A DNA stretch of 64,000 nucleotides from positions 62,001 to 126,000 of the forward strand of contig JAGNLW010000005.1 of the NCBI GenBank assembly GCA_017999365.1, written 5' to 3'. Origin of the DNA: Candidatus Aminicenantota bacterium. GTDB lineage: Bacteria; Acidobacteriota; Aminicenantia; Aminicenantales; Saccharicenantaceae. Under the pieces are notes generated by a model. The model worked only from the letters and a program-made list of their open reading frames with translations, was not told where the DNA came from and did not search any database. Shown here piece by piece: positions 16,163 to 23,990 of this stretch (its first letter is position 1; each line of letters starts with the position of its first letter). The position numbers were made by a program, and so were the translations under genes.

Positions 16163-16618
16163 TCAACCCTTTAGCCATTCCTCCCAGGCGCCGGCCCGGG
16201 GGAAATTGAGGAACGTCAGGAACAGGGACACGAACAGGAGCTTGTAGAAATCGAGAACCTGCCCGGCGACGAGGAAGAGGGCCAGCCCGGCGACGGCCGG
16301 GACTTCGCCCAGGACCAGCATGATCAGAGAGGCGCTCTGGATGCGCCGCAGGGCGGCCGGAAGGTCGTCGGCGTCGCGCCGGCGGAACAGGCGGGGCCTG
16401 AGGACGAGGATGAGCAGGACGACCAGGGCGGCCAGCCCGTAGGCGGCGTAGCGGAAGGGCTGAGCGTCCGTCCCCGGGCCGGCGAACCCGGCGAACGGCG
16501 GCCGGGCCCGCCTCAGGACCTCGACCAGGACGAAATAGACGGCCATGCTCGCGCCGAGCGCGGCGGCGACGAGCACGGCCGGCTTGAGGTGGTTTCGCAG
16601 CTCTTCGCGAGGGTCCAT
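16163..16618 (-). CDS. Small uncharacterised membrane protein
   Basis: This 151-aa protein starts at the ATG at 16618, which has CAGGAGG at proper distance; a longer frame upstream lacks one. It has four predicted membrane helices (AVLVAAALGASMAVYFVLVE, AAYGLAALVVLLILVL, SASLIMLVLGEVPAVAGLAL, LDFYKLLFVSLFLTFLNF) with a basic loop RPRLFRRRDADD. I see no conserved motif. It is the first gene of a four-gene minus-strand run that also holds the M1 peptidase, a membrane protein and the beta-CASP nuclease. Confidence 0.7.
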   Translation of the reverse strand: MDPREELRNHLKPAVLVAAALGASMAVYFVLVEVLRRARPPFAGFAGPGTDAQPFRYAAYGLAALVVLLILVLRPRLFRRRDADDLPAALRRIQSASLIMLVLGEVPAVAGLALFLVAGQVLDFYKLLFVSLFLTFLNFPRAGAWEEWLKG

Positions 16619-16664
16619 GGCGGCCTCCTGACGCGGCGGCCGGCCGGGCCGGTCCGTCCTTGGG

Positions 16665-16693
16665 ATTATAAGAGAATCCCGGCGCCCAGGCAA
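16665..16693 (-). promoter_or_regulatory. Promoter of the minus-strand 11.7-16.6 kb gene run
   Basis: On the minus strand TTGCCT (complement of 16688-16693), 17 nt, and TATAAT (complement of 16665-16670) lie about 47 nt upstream of the ATG at 16618. Confidence 0.5.
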
Positions 16694-16708
16694 TCGCGCC
16701 GCGGCCGT

Positions 16709-17878
16709 TCAGTCGACGTAGAGGAGGAACCCCTTGAGATAGGCGGTCTCGGGATGGTAGACGTTGACCGGGTGGTCGAACGCCTGGCGGTGCTTTTGGA
16801 GGATGCGGACGCGCCGGCCGGCCTCGTGGGCCGCCTGGAAGACGACCTGCTGGAAGAGGGTTTCGTCGACGAAATGGGAACACGAGAAGGTCAGCAGGAA
16901 GCCCGGCGCTCTAAGGCGTTGGAGGGCCAGCCGGTTGATGTCCTTGTAGCCGCGGCAGGCGGCCACTACGTCGGTCCGCCTCTTGGCGAAAGCCGGCGGG
17001 TCGAGGATGATGAAGTCGTGGTCGAGGGCCGGCTCGCGCAGGAACTCGAAGACGTCGGCCTCGAAGAACAGGCCGGAGTCGGCCGCGAGACCGTTGAGCT
17101 CGAAGTTCTCCTGGGCCAGGGCCAGCGCGGCGGCCGACGTGTCCACCGAGTCGGCCCGGACGGCGCCGCCGACGAGGGCGCAGACCGAGAACGAGCCCGT
17201 GTAGGAGAAGGCGTTGAGGACCCGGCGGCCCGGCGCGAACCGCCGGACGAGGTCCCGCGACTCGCGCTGGTCGAGGTAGAATCCCGTCTTCTGGCCTTTG
17301 GCCAGGCCGACCCAGAACGGGATCCCGGCCTCCACGATCCGGACCCGGTCGACCGGCTCCCCGGCCAGGACCGCCTCCACGGGCTCGAGGCCCTCCTCGC
17401 GGCGGGCCGGCAGGTCCGAGCGCTCGATGACGGCCCGCGGCCGGAGGGCGGCCGTGATCTGGGCCACGACGGCCGGCTTGAGCTTGTCCATGCCCAGGGT
17501 CGCGACCTGCAGGACGAGGACGTCGTCGTACATGTCCGCGACGAGGCCCGGCAGCCCGTCCCCTTCCGAGTTGACGAGGCGGCGGGCGTTGGTCACGGCC
17601 GGGTCGAAGAGCCGCGACCGGAGGGCCAGGGCGCGCTCGATGCTCCGTCGCACGGCCGCTTCCGGCGGCTCCTCCCCGAAGGCGATCATCCTCCCGGTAA
17701 TCGAGCTCTTGCGGTTGAAATAGGCGTGCCCGAGGAGCTCGCCTCCCGCGGCGCGCACGGCCAGGATGTCGCCGTCCTCGAAGGACGGCAGGTCCTTGAT
17801 GGCGCCCGAGAAGATCCAATGGTGCCGGTGGCGGACGGCCTTGTCGCGGCCCGGCTTGAGAACGGCCGAAGCCGTCAC
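16709..17878 (-). CDS. Class I SAM-dependent rRNA cytosine methyltransferase (RlmI-like)
   Basis: This 389-aa protein has an N-terminal PUA domain (residues 1-75; KPGRDKAVRHRHHWIFSGAI), the EEHEE-like middle domain and a Rossmann methyltransferase domain. The last has the SAM motif VLNAFSYTGSFSVCAL (about 225-240), acidic loop VDTSAAAL, catalytic motif DPPAFAK and the downstream Cys in LLTFSCSHFV. It should form m5C in 23S rRNA, as RlmI does. The GTG start at 17878 overlaps the Nudix stop (GTGA), so the two genes are translationally coupled. Confidence 0.88.
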   Translation of the reverse strand: MTASAVLKPGRDKAVRHRHHWIFSGAIKDLPSFEDGDILAVRAAGGELLGHAYFNRKSSITGRMIAFGEEPPEAAVRRSIERALALRSRLFDPAVTNARRLVNSEGDGLPGLVADMYDDVLVLQVATLGMDKLKPAVVAQITAALRPRAVIERSDLPARREEGLEPVEAVLAGEPVDRVRIVEAGIPFWVGLAKGQKTGFYLDQRESRDLVRRFAPGRRVLNAFSYTGSFSVCALVGGAVRADSVDTSAAALALAQENFELNGLAADSGLFFEADVFEFLREPALDHDFIILDPPAFAKRRTDVVAACRGYKDINRLALQRLRAPGFLLTFSCSHFVDETLFQQVVFQAAHEAGRRVRILQKHRQAFDHPVNVYHPETAYLKGFLLYVD

Positions 17879-18282
17879 GCCGGCCTCCCGGCCAGGAGAC
17901 GGACCACGGGCCGGTCCGGCTTGGAGAACTCCGCCTCGTCCATCTCGGCCGGGGCCAGCCAGCGCAGGGCGTCGTGGTCGGTGAGACGGGTGGGCTCGCC
18001 GAGGAGCTCGGTCCGGAAGACGAGGAGCTCGAACCGGGCCGTCGGACCCGCGAAGGGCACGGCGCAGAGCCGTTCTCCGACCTTCGCGGTGACGCCCAGT
18101 TCCTCCTCGAGCTCCCGCGCCAGACCCCGCTCGGGCGACTCCCCGTCCTCGAGCTTGCCGCCCGGGAACTCCCACAGGCCGCCGGCCACGAGCTCCGGCC
18201 GGCGCCGGGCGACGAGGATCCTCCCTTCCCGCTCCACGACCGCCGCCGTCACGATCCTCCGCCGCCCTTCTTCGTCTGTCAT
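17875..18282 (-). CDS. Nudix hydrolase, MutT-like
   Basis: This 135-aa single-domain protein has a complete Nudix box, GKLEDGESPERGLAREL followed by EEELGV, satisfying GX5EX7REUXEEXGU. RILVARRRPELVAGGLWEFP is typical of MutT/8-oxo-dGTP diphosphatase-type enzymes. It may sanitise oxidised nucleotides, though Nudix specificity cannot be read from the box alone. It is the first gene of a two-gene unit with the rRNA methyltransferase. Confidence 0.85.
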   Translation of the reverse strand: MTDEEGRRRIVTAAVVEREGRILVARRRPELVAGGLWEFPGGKLEDGESPERGLARELEEELGVTAKVGERLCAVPFAGPTARFELLVFRTELLGEPTRLTDHDALRWLAPAEMDEAEFSKPDRPVVRLLAGRPA

Positions 18283-18300
18283 ATCCGAGCTTTCCGCATC

Positions 18301-18329
18301 ATCTTAGTCCAGCCCCGATCCGTTGACAA
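18301..18329 (-). promoter_or_regulatory. Promoter of the Nudix/rRNA methyltransferase unit
   Basis: On the minus strand TTGTCA (complement of 18324-18329) is 17 nt from TAAGAT (complement of 18301-18306). The -10 ends about 18 nt before the ATG at 18282. Confidence 0.55.
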
Positions 18330-18388
18330 GCCACCTGGGGGAGAGTCCGATCGAAAAGAGGTCGAGGGTGTCATCGGGGCGAGCATCA

Positions 18389-18530
18389 GGGCTGATTTAG
18401 CCGTTCCGAAGATGGATGCGGGGAGTTCCCCTGGGAACCGGCAAAACGTGTTTGAGCGAGCCGTAGCGGACGGCGAGCGAGTTGTTTTGGCGCCGAATCC
18501 ATCGAACGGAACGGCGTGAAAAATCAGCCC
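18389..18530 (+). repeat. Structured intergenic element, copy A
   Basis: This 142-nt element can fold into a long branched hairpin. Helices: GGGCTGATTT/AAATCAGCCC (18389-18398 with 18521-18530); GCCGTTCCG/CGGAACGGC (18400-18408 with 18507-18515); ATGGATgCGG with CCGaATCCAT (18412-18421 with 18493-18502); a side hairpin GTTCC-CCTG-GGAAC (18425-18438); CAAAAC/GTTTTG (18442-18447 with 18484-18489); and an apical GCCG/CGGC with a 7-nt loop (18460-18474). The 61-nt core 18436-18496 recurs at 39482-39542 with 4 differences. It lies between two divergent promoters and upstream of the glgA promoter, so it is not a glgA leader or a terminator. It may be a small RNA or a mobile or repeat element. Strand is assigned only to match the second copy. 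Confidence 0.75.
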
Positions 18531-18569
18531 AGCGAGCGGAGATGATGCCAGAGACCTCAAGCGGGCGGG

Positions 18570-18598
18570 ATGACCTCCGGGTGGACTTGTGCTAGAAT
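18570..18598 (+). promoter_or_regulatory. glgA promoter (apparently leaderless)
   Basis: ATGACC (18570-18575), 17 nt and TAGAAT (18593-18598) lie upstream of the ATG at 18608. Only 9 nt separate the -10 from the start codon and there is no ribosome binding site, so transcription would begin almost at the ATG. Confidence 0.5.
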
Positions 18599-18607
18599 GG
18601 CCGGACC

Positions 18608-20053
18608 ATGAAAGTCGCCTTCCTCGCCTCCGAAGTCATCCCTTACGCCAAGACGGGCGGCCTGGCCGATGTGGCCGGGGCCCTGCCCAAGTTCCTGGTC
18701 CGGCTCGGCGCCGACGTCCGGGTCTTCATGCCCCTCTACCGGGAGGTCCGCAAGAAGAACCTGCCGCTCGAGCCCGTCCTGGTCGGCCTGCCCGTGCCGA
18801 TGGGCGGCGCCCCCATCAGCTGTTCGGTCTTCGCCCACCGCGCCGAGGGCGTGACGGTCCTGTTCATCGACCGTCCCGACTACTACGACCGCGACCAACT
18901 CTACGGGACGCCGGCCGGCGATTACCCCGACAACGCCGAGCGCTTCGCCTTCTTCTCGCGGGCCGCGCTCGAGACCATGAAGGCCCTGGATTTCCGGCCC
19001 GACGTCGTCCACGGCCACGACTGGCAGGCCGCGGCCGCCTTCGCCTATCTCCGGCACGTCTACACGGCCGACCCGTTCTTCGCCCGGACGCGCTCGCTCT
19101 TCACCATCCACAACCTGGCCTACCAGGGACTGTTCGAGCGCGAGGTCCTCGGCCGCGTCGGCCTCCCCGAAGCCCTCTACAACATGGACGACCTCGAGTT
19201 CTACGGCCAAGTCAATACGCTCAAGGCGGGCATCCTCTACGCCACGGCCGTCACCACGGTCAGCCCTCGCTACAGCCGGGAGATCCAGACGCCCGAGTTC
19301 GGCTGCGGCCTCGACGGCCTTCTCCGCCACCGCGCGGCGGCCCTCCACGGCATCCTCAACGGCGTCGATTACAAGGATTGGGACCCGGTGACCGACCCCC
19401 TCATCCCCCGCAACTTCGGGCCGTCCGATATGAGCGGGAAAGCGGCCTGTCGCGATGAGCTGGTCCGGATGTTCGGGCTTAAGGTCCCTCCCGGCCTGCC
19501 GGTGGCCGGCATGGTCACCCGCCTGGCCGGACAGAAGGGCCTGGACATCGTCTGCGAGGCGCTCGAGGGGCTCCTCGACCTGGGCCTGACCCTGGTCATC
19601 CTGGGCACGGGCGAGGCCCGGATCCAGGATTTCCTGGCCGCGGCCCAGAAGAAGAATCCCTCCCGGATCGGGCTCAAGATCGCCTTCGACGAGCGAGTCG
19701 CCCACACGATCTACGCCGCGAGCGACCTCTTTCTCATCCCCTCGCGCTACGAGCCGTGCGGATTGACCCAGATGTACGCCATGAAGTACGGCACGGTCCC
19801 CGTCGTCCGGGCCACGGGCGGCCTCGACGACAGCGTCCAGGAGTTCGACGCCGCTTCCGGCCGCGGCAACGGCTTCAAGTTCGGCGAGGCGGCGCCCGCC
19901 CCGCTCCTCGAGGCCGCGGCCCAGGCGGTCAAGGCCTACGGCCGGGCCGGCGAATGGCGGGCCCTGGTGGCCAACGCCATGGCCGCCGATTTCTCCTGGG
20001 AGCGCTCGGCGGCGGCCTACCTCGACCTGTACCGCCGGGTCTCGGCCGCCTGA
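18608..20053 (+). CDS. glgA: Glycogen synthase (ADP-glucose type)
   Basis: This 481-aa GT5 enzyme has the N-terminal ADP-glucose loop YAKTGGLADVAGALPKFL (residues 13-30), GHDWQAAAAF, FTIHNLAYQGLF and TTVSPRYSREI. The C-terminal GT-B nucleotide-binding half follows, with SRYEPCGLTQMYAMKYGT as the retaining-transferase EX7E region. It extends alpha-1,4-glucan from ADP-glucose in the cytoplasm. It faces, and almost touches, a minus-strand operon holding glgC and a GH57 enzyme, so glycogen synthesis genes are split between two converging units. The start lacks a ribosome binding site. Confidence 0.93.
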   Translation: MKVAFLASEVIPYAKTGGLADVAGALPKFLVRLGADVRVFMPLYREVRKKNLPLEPVLVGLPVPMGGAPISCSVFAHRAEGVTVLFIDRPDYYDRDQLYGTPAGDYPDNAERFAFFSRAALETMKALDFRPDVVHGHDWQAAAAFAYLRHVYTADPFFARTRSLFTIHNLAYQGLFEREVLGRVGLPEALYNMDDLEFYGQVNTLKAGILYATAVTTVSPRYSREIQTPEFGCGLDGLLRHRAAALHGILNGVDYKDWDPVTDPLIPRNFGPSDMSGKAACRDELVRMFGLKVPPGLPVAGMVTRLAGQKGLDIVCEALEGLLDLGLTLVILGTGEARIQDFLAAAQKKNPSRIGLKIAFDERVAHTIYAASDLFLIPSRYEPCGLTQMYAMKYGTVPVVRATGGLDDSVQEFDAASGRGNGFKFGEAAPAPLLEAAAQAVKAYGRAGEWRALVANAMAADFSWERSAAAYLDLYRRVSAA

Positions 20054-20054
20054 C

Positions 20055-21080
20055 CTAGCCGCGGCTCAGGAATTGGGCCGCCGTCTCGGGCGGGACGGGA
20101 TTGATGTAGAAGCCCGTCCCCCACTCGAACCCCGCCACCTTGGTCAGGATGGGGAAGATCTCCAGATGCCAGTGATAGCTGCGGTCGATGTCCGGCCAGC
20201 CCTTGAGGGACAGAGCCCGGTTGGGGGCCTGGTGGAGGACCATGTTGTAGGGCGGGTCCCCGACCGTGTCCTTGAGCCGCGTCAGGACCCGCTTGAGGGT
20301 CTCGGCCAGGCCCAGGAGCTCGTCCCCGCCGACGTCGGTGAAGAAGGCCGAGTGGCGTCGCGGGTAGACGGCCATCTCGAACGGGAAGCGCGAGGCGAAG
20401 GGGGCGACGGCCGTGAAGTGGCGGTCGCGGGAAACGATCCGCCGGCCGGCGGCCTCCTCCTCGCGCAGGATGCGGCAGAAGCCGCACTCCTTGAAGGACC
20501 GCAGCAGGCGGTCGGCGCCGTAGATCTCCTCCTTGACGCGCTTGGGCACGATGGGCGTGGCCACGATCTGGGAATGGGGATGGCTCAGGGAGGCGCCGGC
20601 CTCCTTGCCCTTGTTCTTGAAGAGCTGGACGTACTGGTAGTGGAGCTCGCTCTCGATCGTCCGGATGCGTGCCTGGAAGACGCCGAGGACGTCCCGGACG
20701 TGGGCGACCGGCAGGTCGGCCAGCTCCAGGCCGTGGACGGGATTCTCGATGACGACCTCGTGGACCCCGGTCCCCTCCATCGACGGGAAGACGCTCTCCG
20801 CGGGCTTGGGCGGCGGGGTGCCGCGCGTCAGGGCCGGGAACTTGTTGGGCACGACCCGGACGGTCCAGCCCGGCGAGTCGGGCGCCGTGCCGGCGGCCCG
20901 CAGGGCGAAGACCTCGGGCGGCGTCTTCGCCTCGTTCCCCTCGCAGAAGGGGCAGAAGCCGGCGGCCTCGGCGGCCGGGGCGGCCCCGGGGGCGGGCCGG
21001 AAATCGTCGGGCCTCTTGGCCCGTTCGGTGGCGATGATGGCCCAGCGGCCGCTGACGATGTCCTTTCTCAGCTCCGACAT
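20055..21080 (-). CDS. galT: Galactose-1-phosphate uridylyltransferase
   Basis: This 341-aa HIT-superfamily enzyme has the zinc-binding CPFC near residue 44, VVPNKFPAL, and the catalytic SHPHSQIVATP (His-Pro-His, near residue 170), with a second HWHLEIFP zinc/fold motif near residue 300. It exchanges UMP between UDP-glucose and galactose-1-phosphate (Leloir pathway), or acts on another hexose phosphate. The ATG at 21080 overlaps the response-regulator stop (TGATG); a GTG one codon earlier is possible. It is the last gene of the minus-strand operon beginning at 29194. Confidence 0.9.
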   Translation of the reverse strand: MSELRKDIVSGRWAIIATERAKRPDDFRPAPGAAPAAEAAGFCPFCEGNEAKTPPEVFALRAAGTAPDSPGWTVRVVPNKFPALTRGTPPPKPAESVFPSMEGTGVHEVVIENPVHGLELADLPVAHVRDVLGVFQARIRTIESELHYQYVQLFKNKGKEAGASLSHPHSQIVATPIVPKRVKEEIYGADRLLRSFKECGFCRILREEEAAGRRIVSRDRHFTAVAPFASRFPFEMAVYPRRHSAFFTDVGGDELLGLAETLKRVLTRLKDTVGDPPYNMVLHQAPNRALSLKGWPDIDRSYHWHLEIFPILTKVAGFEWGTGFYINPVPPETAAQFLSRG

Positions 21081-21436
21081 CACGCCCCCAGCATGTCTTT
21101 GATCTTGGCCTTGAGCTCGTCGAGCGAGGCCGACTTGACGACGTAGGCGTCGGCCGCCCAGGTCATGAAGTCCTCCTTGTAGCTCTGGTAGGCCGAGTTG
21201 ATGATGATGGGCACGTCCTTGCGCAGGCCCATGATCTGGGTGATGAGTTCGATGCCGTTCTTGCCCGGCATGCGGATGTCCGTGATGATGAGGTCGAAGG
21301 TGTTCCGGCCGATCTCGGCCAGGGCGGCTTCGGCGTCGTTGACGGCGACGACGTCGTACCCTTCGCCCCTCAGCTCCTCTTCGTAGAGGAGGCAGAGGGC
21401 CTTCTCGTCCTCGACGAGCAGGATCTTCTTCTTCAT
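21080..21436 (-). CDS. Single-domain response regulator
   Basis: This 118-aa CheY-like receiver has no output domain. The acidic pocket VEDE lies at residues 8-11, the phospho-acceptor Asp53 in ITDIRMPGKNG, the switch Ser in INSAY and the conserved Lys in YVVKSAS. It is the evident partner of the histidine kinase encoded just upstream (4-nt overlap). Without a DNA-binding domain it must act through protein contact or pass phosphate onward. Its place between glgC/kinase and galT suggests a role tied to carbohydrate storage, which is inference. Confidence 0.9.
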   Translation of the reverse strand: MKKKILLVEDEKALCLLYEEELRGEGYDVVAVNDAEAALAEIGRNTFDLIITDIRMPGKNGIELITQIMGLRKDVPIIINSAYQSYKEDFMTWAADAYVVKSASLDELKAKIKDMLGA

Positions 21437-22782
21437 GGCTGAGGCTCCTTGTCGCGGTAGTTGAAGGTCAGGCGGAAGATGGTCCCCTTCCCCACCCGGC
21501 TCTGGACCTCGACCTTGCCGCCGCAGGTGTCCATGACCCGCTTGATGAACGGCAGGCCCAGGCCCATGCCCTTCTCCTTGGTCGTAAAGAAGGGCCGGAA
21601 GAGCTGGTCCTTGTCGGGGTTGGAGATGCCCCGTCCGGTGTCCCGGACGGAGACGACGTACCCGGAGCGGTTCTTCCGGTAGCTCCGGATGGCGACCGCG
21701 CCCCCCGCGGGCGTCGCGTCGAAGGCGTTGTCGAGGAGATTGCGGACGACCTCCCCGAACGAGGTCGGGTCGCACAGGATCTCGGGCGGGCAGGGATCGA
21801 CGCGGAGTTCGAGGGCGTACCCCTGGCCCTTGGCCCGGACCTCGGGGCTGTCGAGGACGGCGGCCAGGGCCGGCGCCGGGTCGAAGTAGACGGGCTCCTT
21901 GAGGCTGACCTTGAGGAAGTGGCCCATCTGGTAGATGATATCCTCGAGGCGGCGGACCTCGTCGCGGATGATGGCCAGGTTGCGCCGCTTCTTCTCCTCC
22001 GGGACGTCGGGCCTGAGGAGCTGGTCGGTGAAGCCGCCCACGGCCACGATGGGATTGCGGAGCTGGTGGGTCACGAACAGGGCCATCTCGCCCATGGCCG
22101 CCATCTTCTCCACCTCGAGGAGCTTCTTGTGCAGGCTCGTCGAATAGATGTAGTTGCCGGCCATCAGGCCGCAGACGCCGGCCAGCTTGATGTCGGCGGC
22201 GGCGATGGGATTCCGGGTGATGGCGTTGTCGAGGACGATGACTCCGACGACGTCGTCGCGGGCCAGGAGAGGCACGCACAGGAATTCGTCGACGCCGATG
22301 AGGTTGAGGAAGCGCCGGTCGACGAGGGGATCGTTAGCGGCGTCCCTGACATGGAGGAGCTCCTTGCGGCAGACCGCGGCGGCCGGCAACAGGGCCGACT
22401 CTTCGTCGGCCGCGTAGACGAGGCCCTTGAGGCGCCCGCTCAGGGTGTCCTGGTTCTTGGCCACCAGGGCCCGGTTGTGCTCGAGGATCTCGACGTACCC
22501 GATGCCGGGCGTCGACAGGACCTCCCAGATCAGCCCGGCCTCCTCGGCCGAGCGCGGGCCCAGCCACATCTCGCCCTTGATCCGGTCGCCCTGGCGGAGG
22601 AAGAGCATGGCCCGGTTGAAACCGACGCCCGAGCCCGAGGTCAGGGCCGTCAGGATGACCAGGAGGTTGTCTTCGAGCGAGAAGGGCTGGAAGAAGCTCT
22701 GGGAGATGATCGACAGGAGCATGAGCTCGCGGGGGGCGTCGCGCTCGAAGTCCGGCGAGAGGATGTTGTAGGACTCGATCAT
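21433..22782 (-). CDS. GAF-domain sensor histidine kinase
   Basis: This 449-aa soluble kinase has no membrane segment. A GAF-like sensory domain (about residues 20-210) carries Cys138 and other polar positions but no clear haem or chromophore motif. It is followed by HisKA with His239 in LFVTHQLRNP, then the HATPase domain: N-box LLDNAFDATP, G1 DTGRGISNPD, F-box LFRPFFTTKEKG and G2 GMGLGLPF. It probably phosphorylates the adjacent receiver protein in response to a cytoplasmic signal. The ATG at 22782 overlaps the glgC stop (ATGA). Confidence 0.9.
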   Translation of the reverse strand: MIESYNILSPDFERDAPRELMLLSIISQSFFQPFSLEDNLLVILTALTSGSGVGFNRAMLFLRQGDRIKGEMWLGPRSAEEAGLIWEVLSTPGIGYVEILEHNRALVAKNQDTLSGRLKGLVYAADEESALLPAAAVCRKELLHVRDAANDPLVDRRFLNLIGVDEFLCVPLLARDDVVGVIVLDNAITRNPIAAADIKLAGVCGLMAGNYIYSTSLHKKLLEVEKMAAMGEMALFVTHQLRNPIVAVGGFTDQLLRPDVPEEKKRRNLAIIRDEVRRLEDIIYQMGHFLKVSLKEPVYFDPAPALAAVLDSPEVRAKGQGYALELRVDPCPPEILCDPTSFGEVVRNLLDNAFDATPAGGAVAIRSYRKNRSGYVVSVRDTGRGISNPDKDQLFRPFFTTKEKGMGLGLPFIKRVMDTCGGKVEVQSRVGKGTIFRLTFNYRDKEPQP

Positions 22783-23990
22783 TCGCAGGACCACCCCTTG
22801 GGCACGACCCGGACGCCGCCCTTGCTGATCTTGAAGTCGCCGGCATCCTTGTCCGCGTCGAAGCCGACCTCGAAACGCTCGGGCAGGACCGCGCCCTTGT
22901 CGACGAGGGCCCGCCGCAGGCGGGCTCCCCGGCGGATGTGGGCGTCGCCGAAGACGATGGAGTCGACGATCTCGGTCCCCTCGTCGACGCGCACGCCGGG
23001 CCCGACGATGGAGTGGACGACGCGGCAGTCGGTGAAGGAGCTGCCGGGCCCGATGATGGACGCCCGGAGGTCGCCGCCGGAGACGAAGGTCGGCGGATAC
23101 TGGGGCTTGTAGGTCCGGATCGGCCAGGCCGGGTCGCGCAGGATGCCGGGCGACGACGGCTCGAGGAAGGCCATGTTGGCCTCCCAGTAGGCGTCGATCG
23201 TGCCGATGTCCTCCCAGTACCCGTCGAAGGGGTGGGCGAAGACGCGGTGCCCGGCGATGAGCGCGGGGATGATGTCCTTGCCGAAGTCGTGGGAGCTCTT
23301 GGGATCGCGGGCGTCCTTCATGAGGGCCTTGATGAGGACCGGGGTCCTGAACAGGTAGACGCCCATCGAGATCAGGCTGCGCCCGGGGTCCCACGGCGCC
23401 GGGAAGGGCTTGCGGGGCTTCTCGGCGAACTGGACGATGCGGTTCTCCGCGTCGACGCCGATGACGCCGAACCGGGAGGCTTCGCCGACGGGGATGGTCC
23501 GGGCCATGATGAGGGCGTCGGCCTCGGTCCGGCGGAAGGCGTCCAGGAGCCGGCGGTAGTCGGAGGCGTAGATATGGTCGCCCGAGAGGACCAGGACCGC
23601 CTCCGGGTTCTCGTGCTGGATGGTGTAGATGTTCTGGAACACGGCGTCGGCCGTGCCCTCGTACCAATTGTCGCTGACCCGGCCCTGGGCCGACAGGGAG
23701 ATGATGAAGTCGCCGCTCTCGGCGTGGAAGATGTTCCAGCCGTTCGTGATGTGGCGGTCGAGGGACAGCGACTTGTACTGGGTCAGCAGGACGATGCGGC
23801 GCAGCCCGGAGTTGAGGGCGTTCGACAGGCTGAAATCGACGATGCGGTAGGCGCCGAGAAAGGGCACGGACGGCTTGGCCCGGTCGCGCGTCAGGGGGTA
23901 GAGGCGCTCGCCCTTGCCGCCGCAGAGGATCATGGTCAGGGTCTTTTTGGTCATGGGATCCACGGCGCGGTCCGTCCGGTCATCGGACAC
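22779..23990 (-). CDS. glgC: Glucose-1-phosphate adenylyltransferase
   Basis: This roughly 403-aa enzyme has the nucleotidyltransferase loop GGKGERLYPLTRDRAKPSVP (residues 21-40), the FSLSNALNSGLRRI segment, VLSGDHIYASDY with the catalytic Asp, and FAEKP. A left-handed beta-helix hexapeptide domain forms the C-terminus (from about 285). It makes ADP-glucose for GlgA. I take the GTG at 23990, with AAGGAG 4 nt upstream, which overlaps the GH57 gene; an ATG at 23954 is a fallback. Allosteric regulation is usual for the family. The next gene is a sensor kinase. Confidence 0.92.
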   Translation of the reverse strand: MSDDRTDRAVDPMTKKTLTMILCGGKGERLYPLTRDRAKPSVPFLGAYRIVDFSLSNALNSGLRRIVLLTQYKSLSLDRHITNGWNIFHAESGDFIISLSAQGRVSDNWYEGTADAVFQNIYTIQHENPEAVLVLSGDHIYASDYRRLLDAFRRTEADALIMARTIPVGEASRFGVIGVDAENRIVQFAEKPRKPFPAPWDPGRSLISMGVYLFRTPVLIKALMKDARDPKSSHDFGKDIIPALIAGHRVFAHPFDGYWEDIGTIDAYWEANMAFLEPSSPGILRDPAWPIRTYKPQYPPTFVSGGDLRASIIGPGSSFTDCRVVHSIVGPGVRVDEGTEIVDSIVFGDAHIRRGARLRRALVDKGAVLPERFEVGFDADKDAGDFKISKGGVRVVPKGWSCE

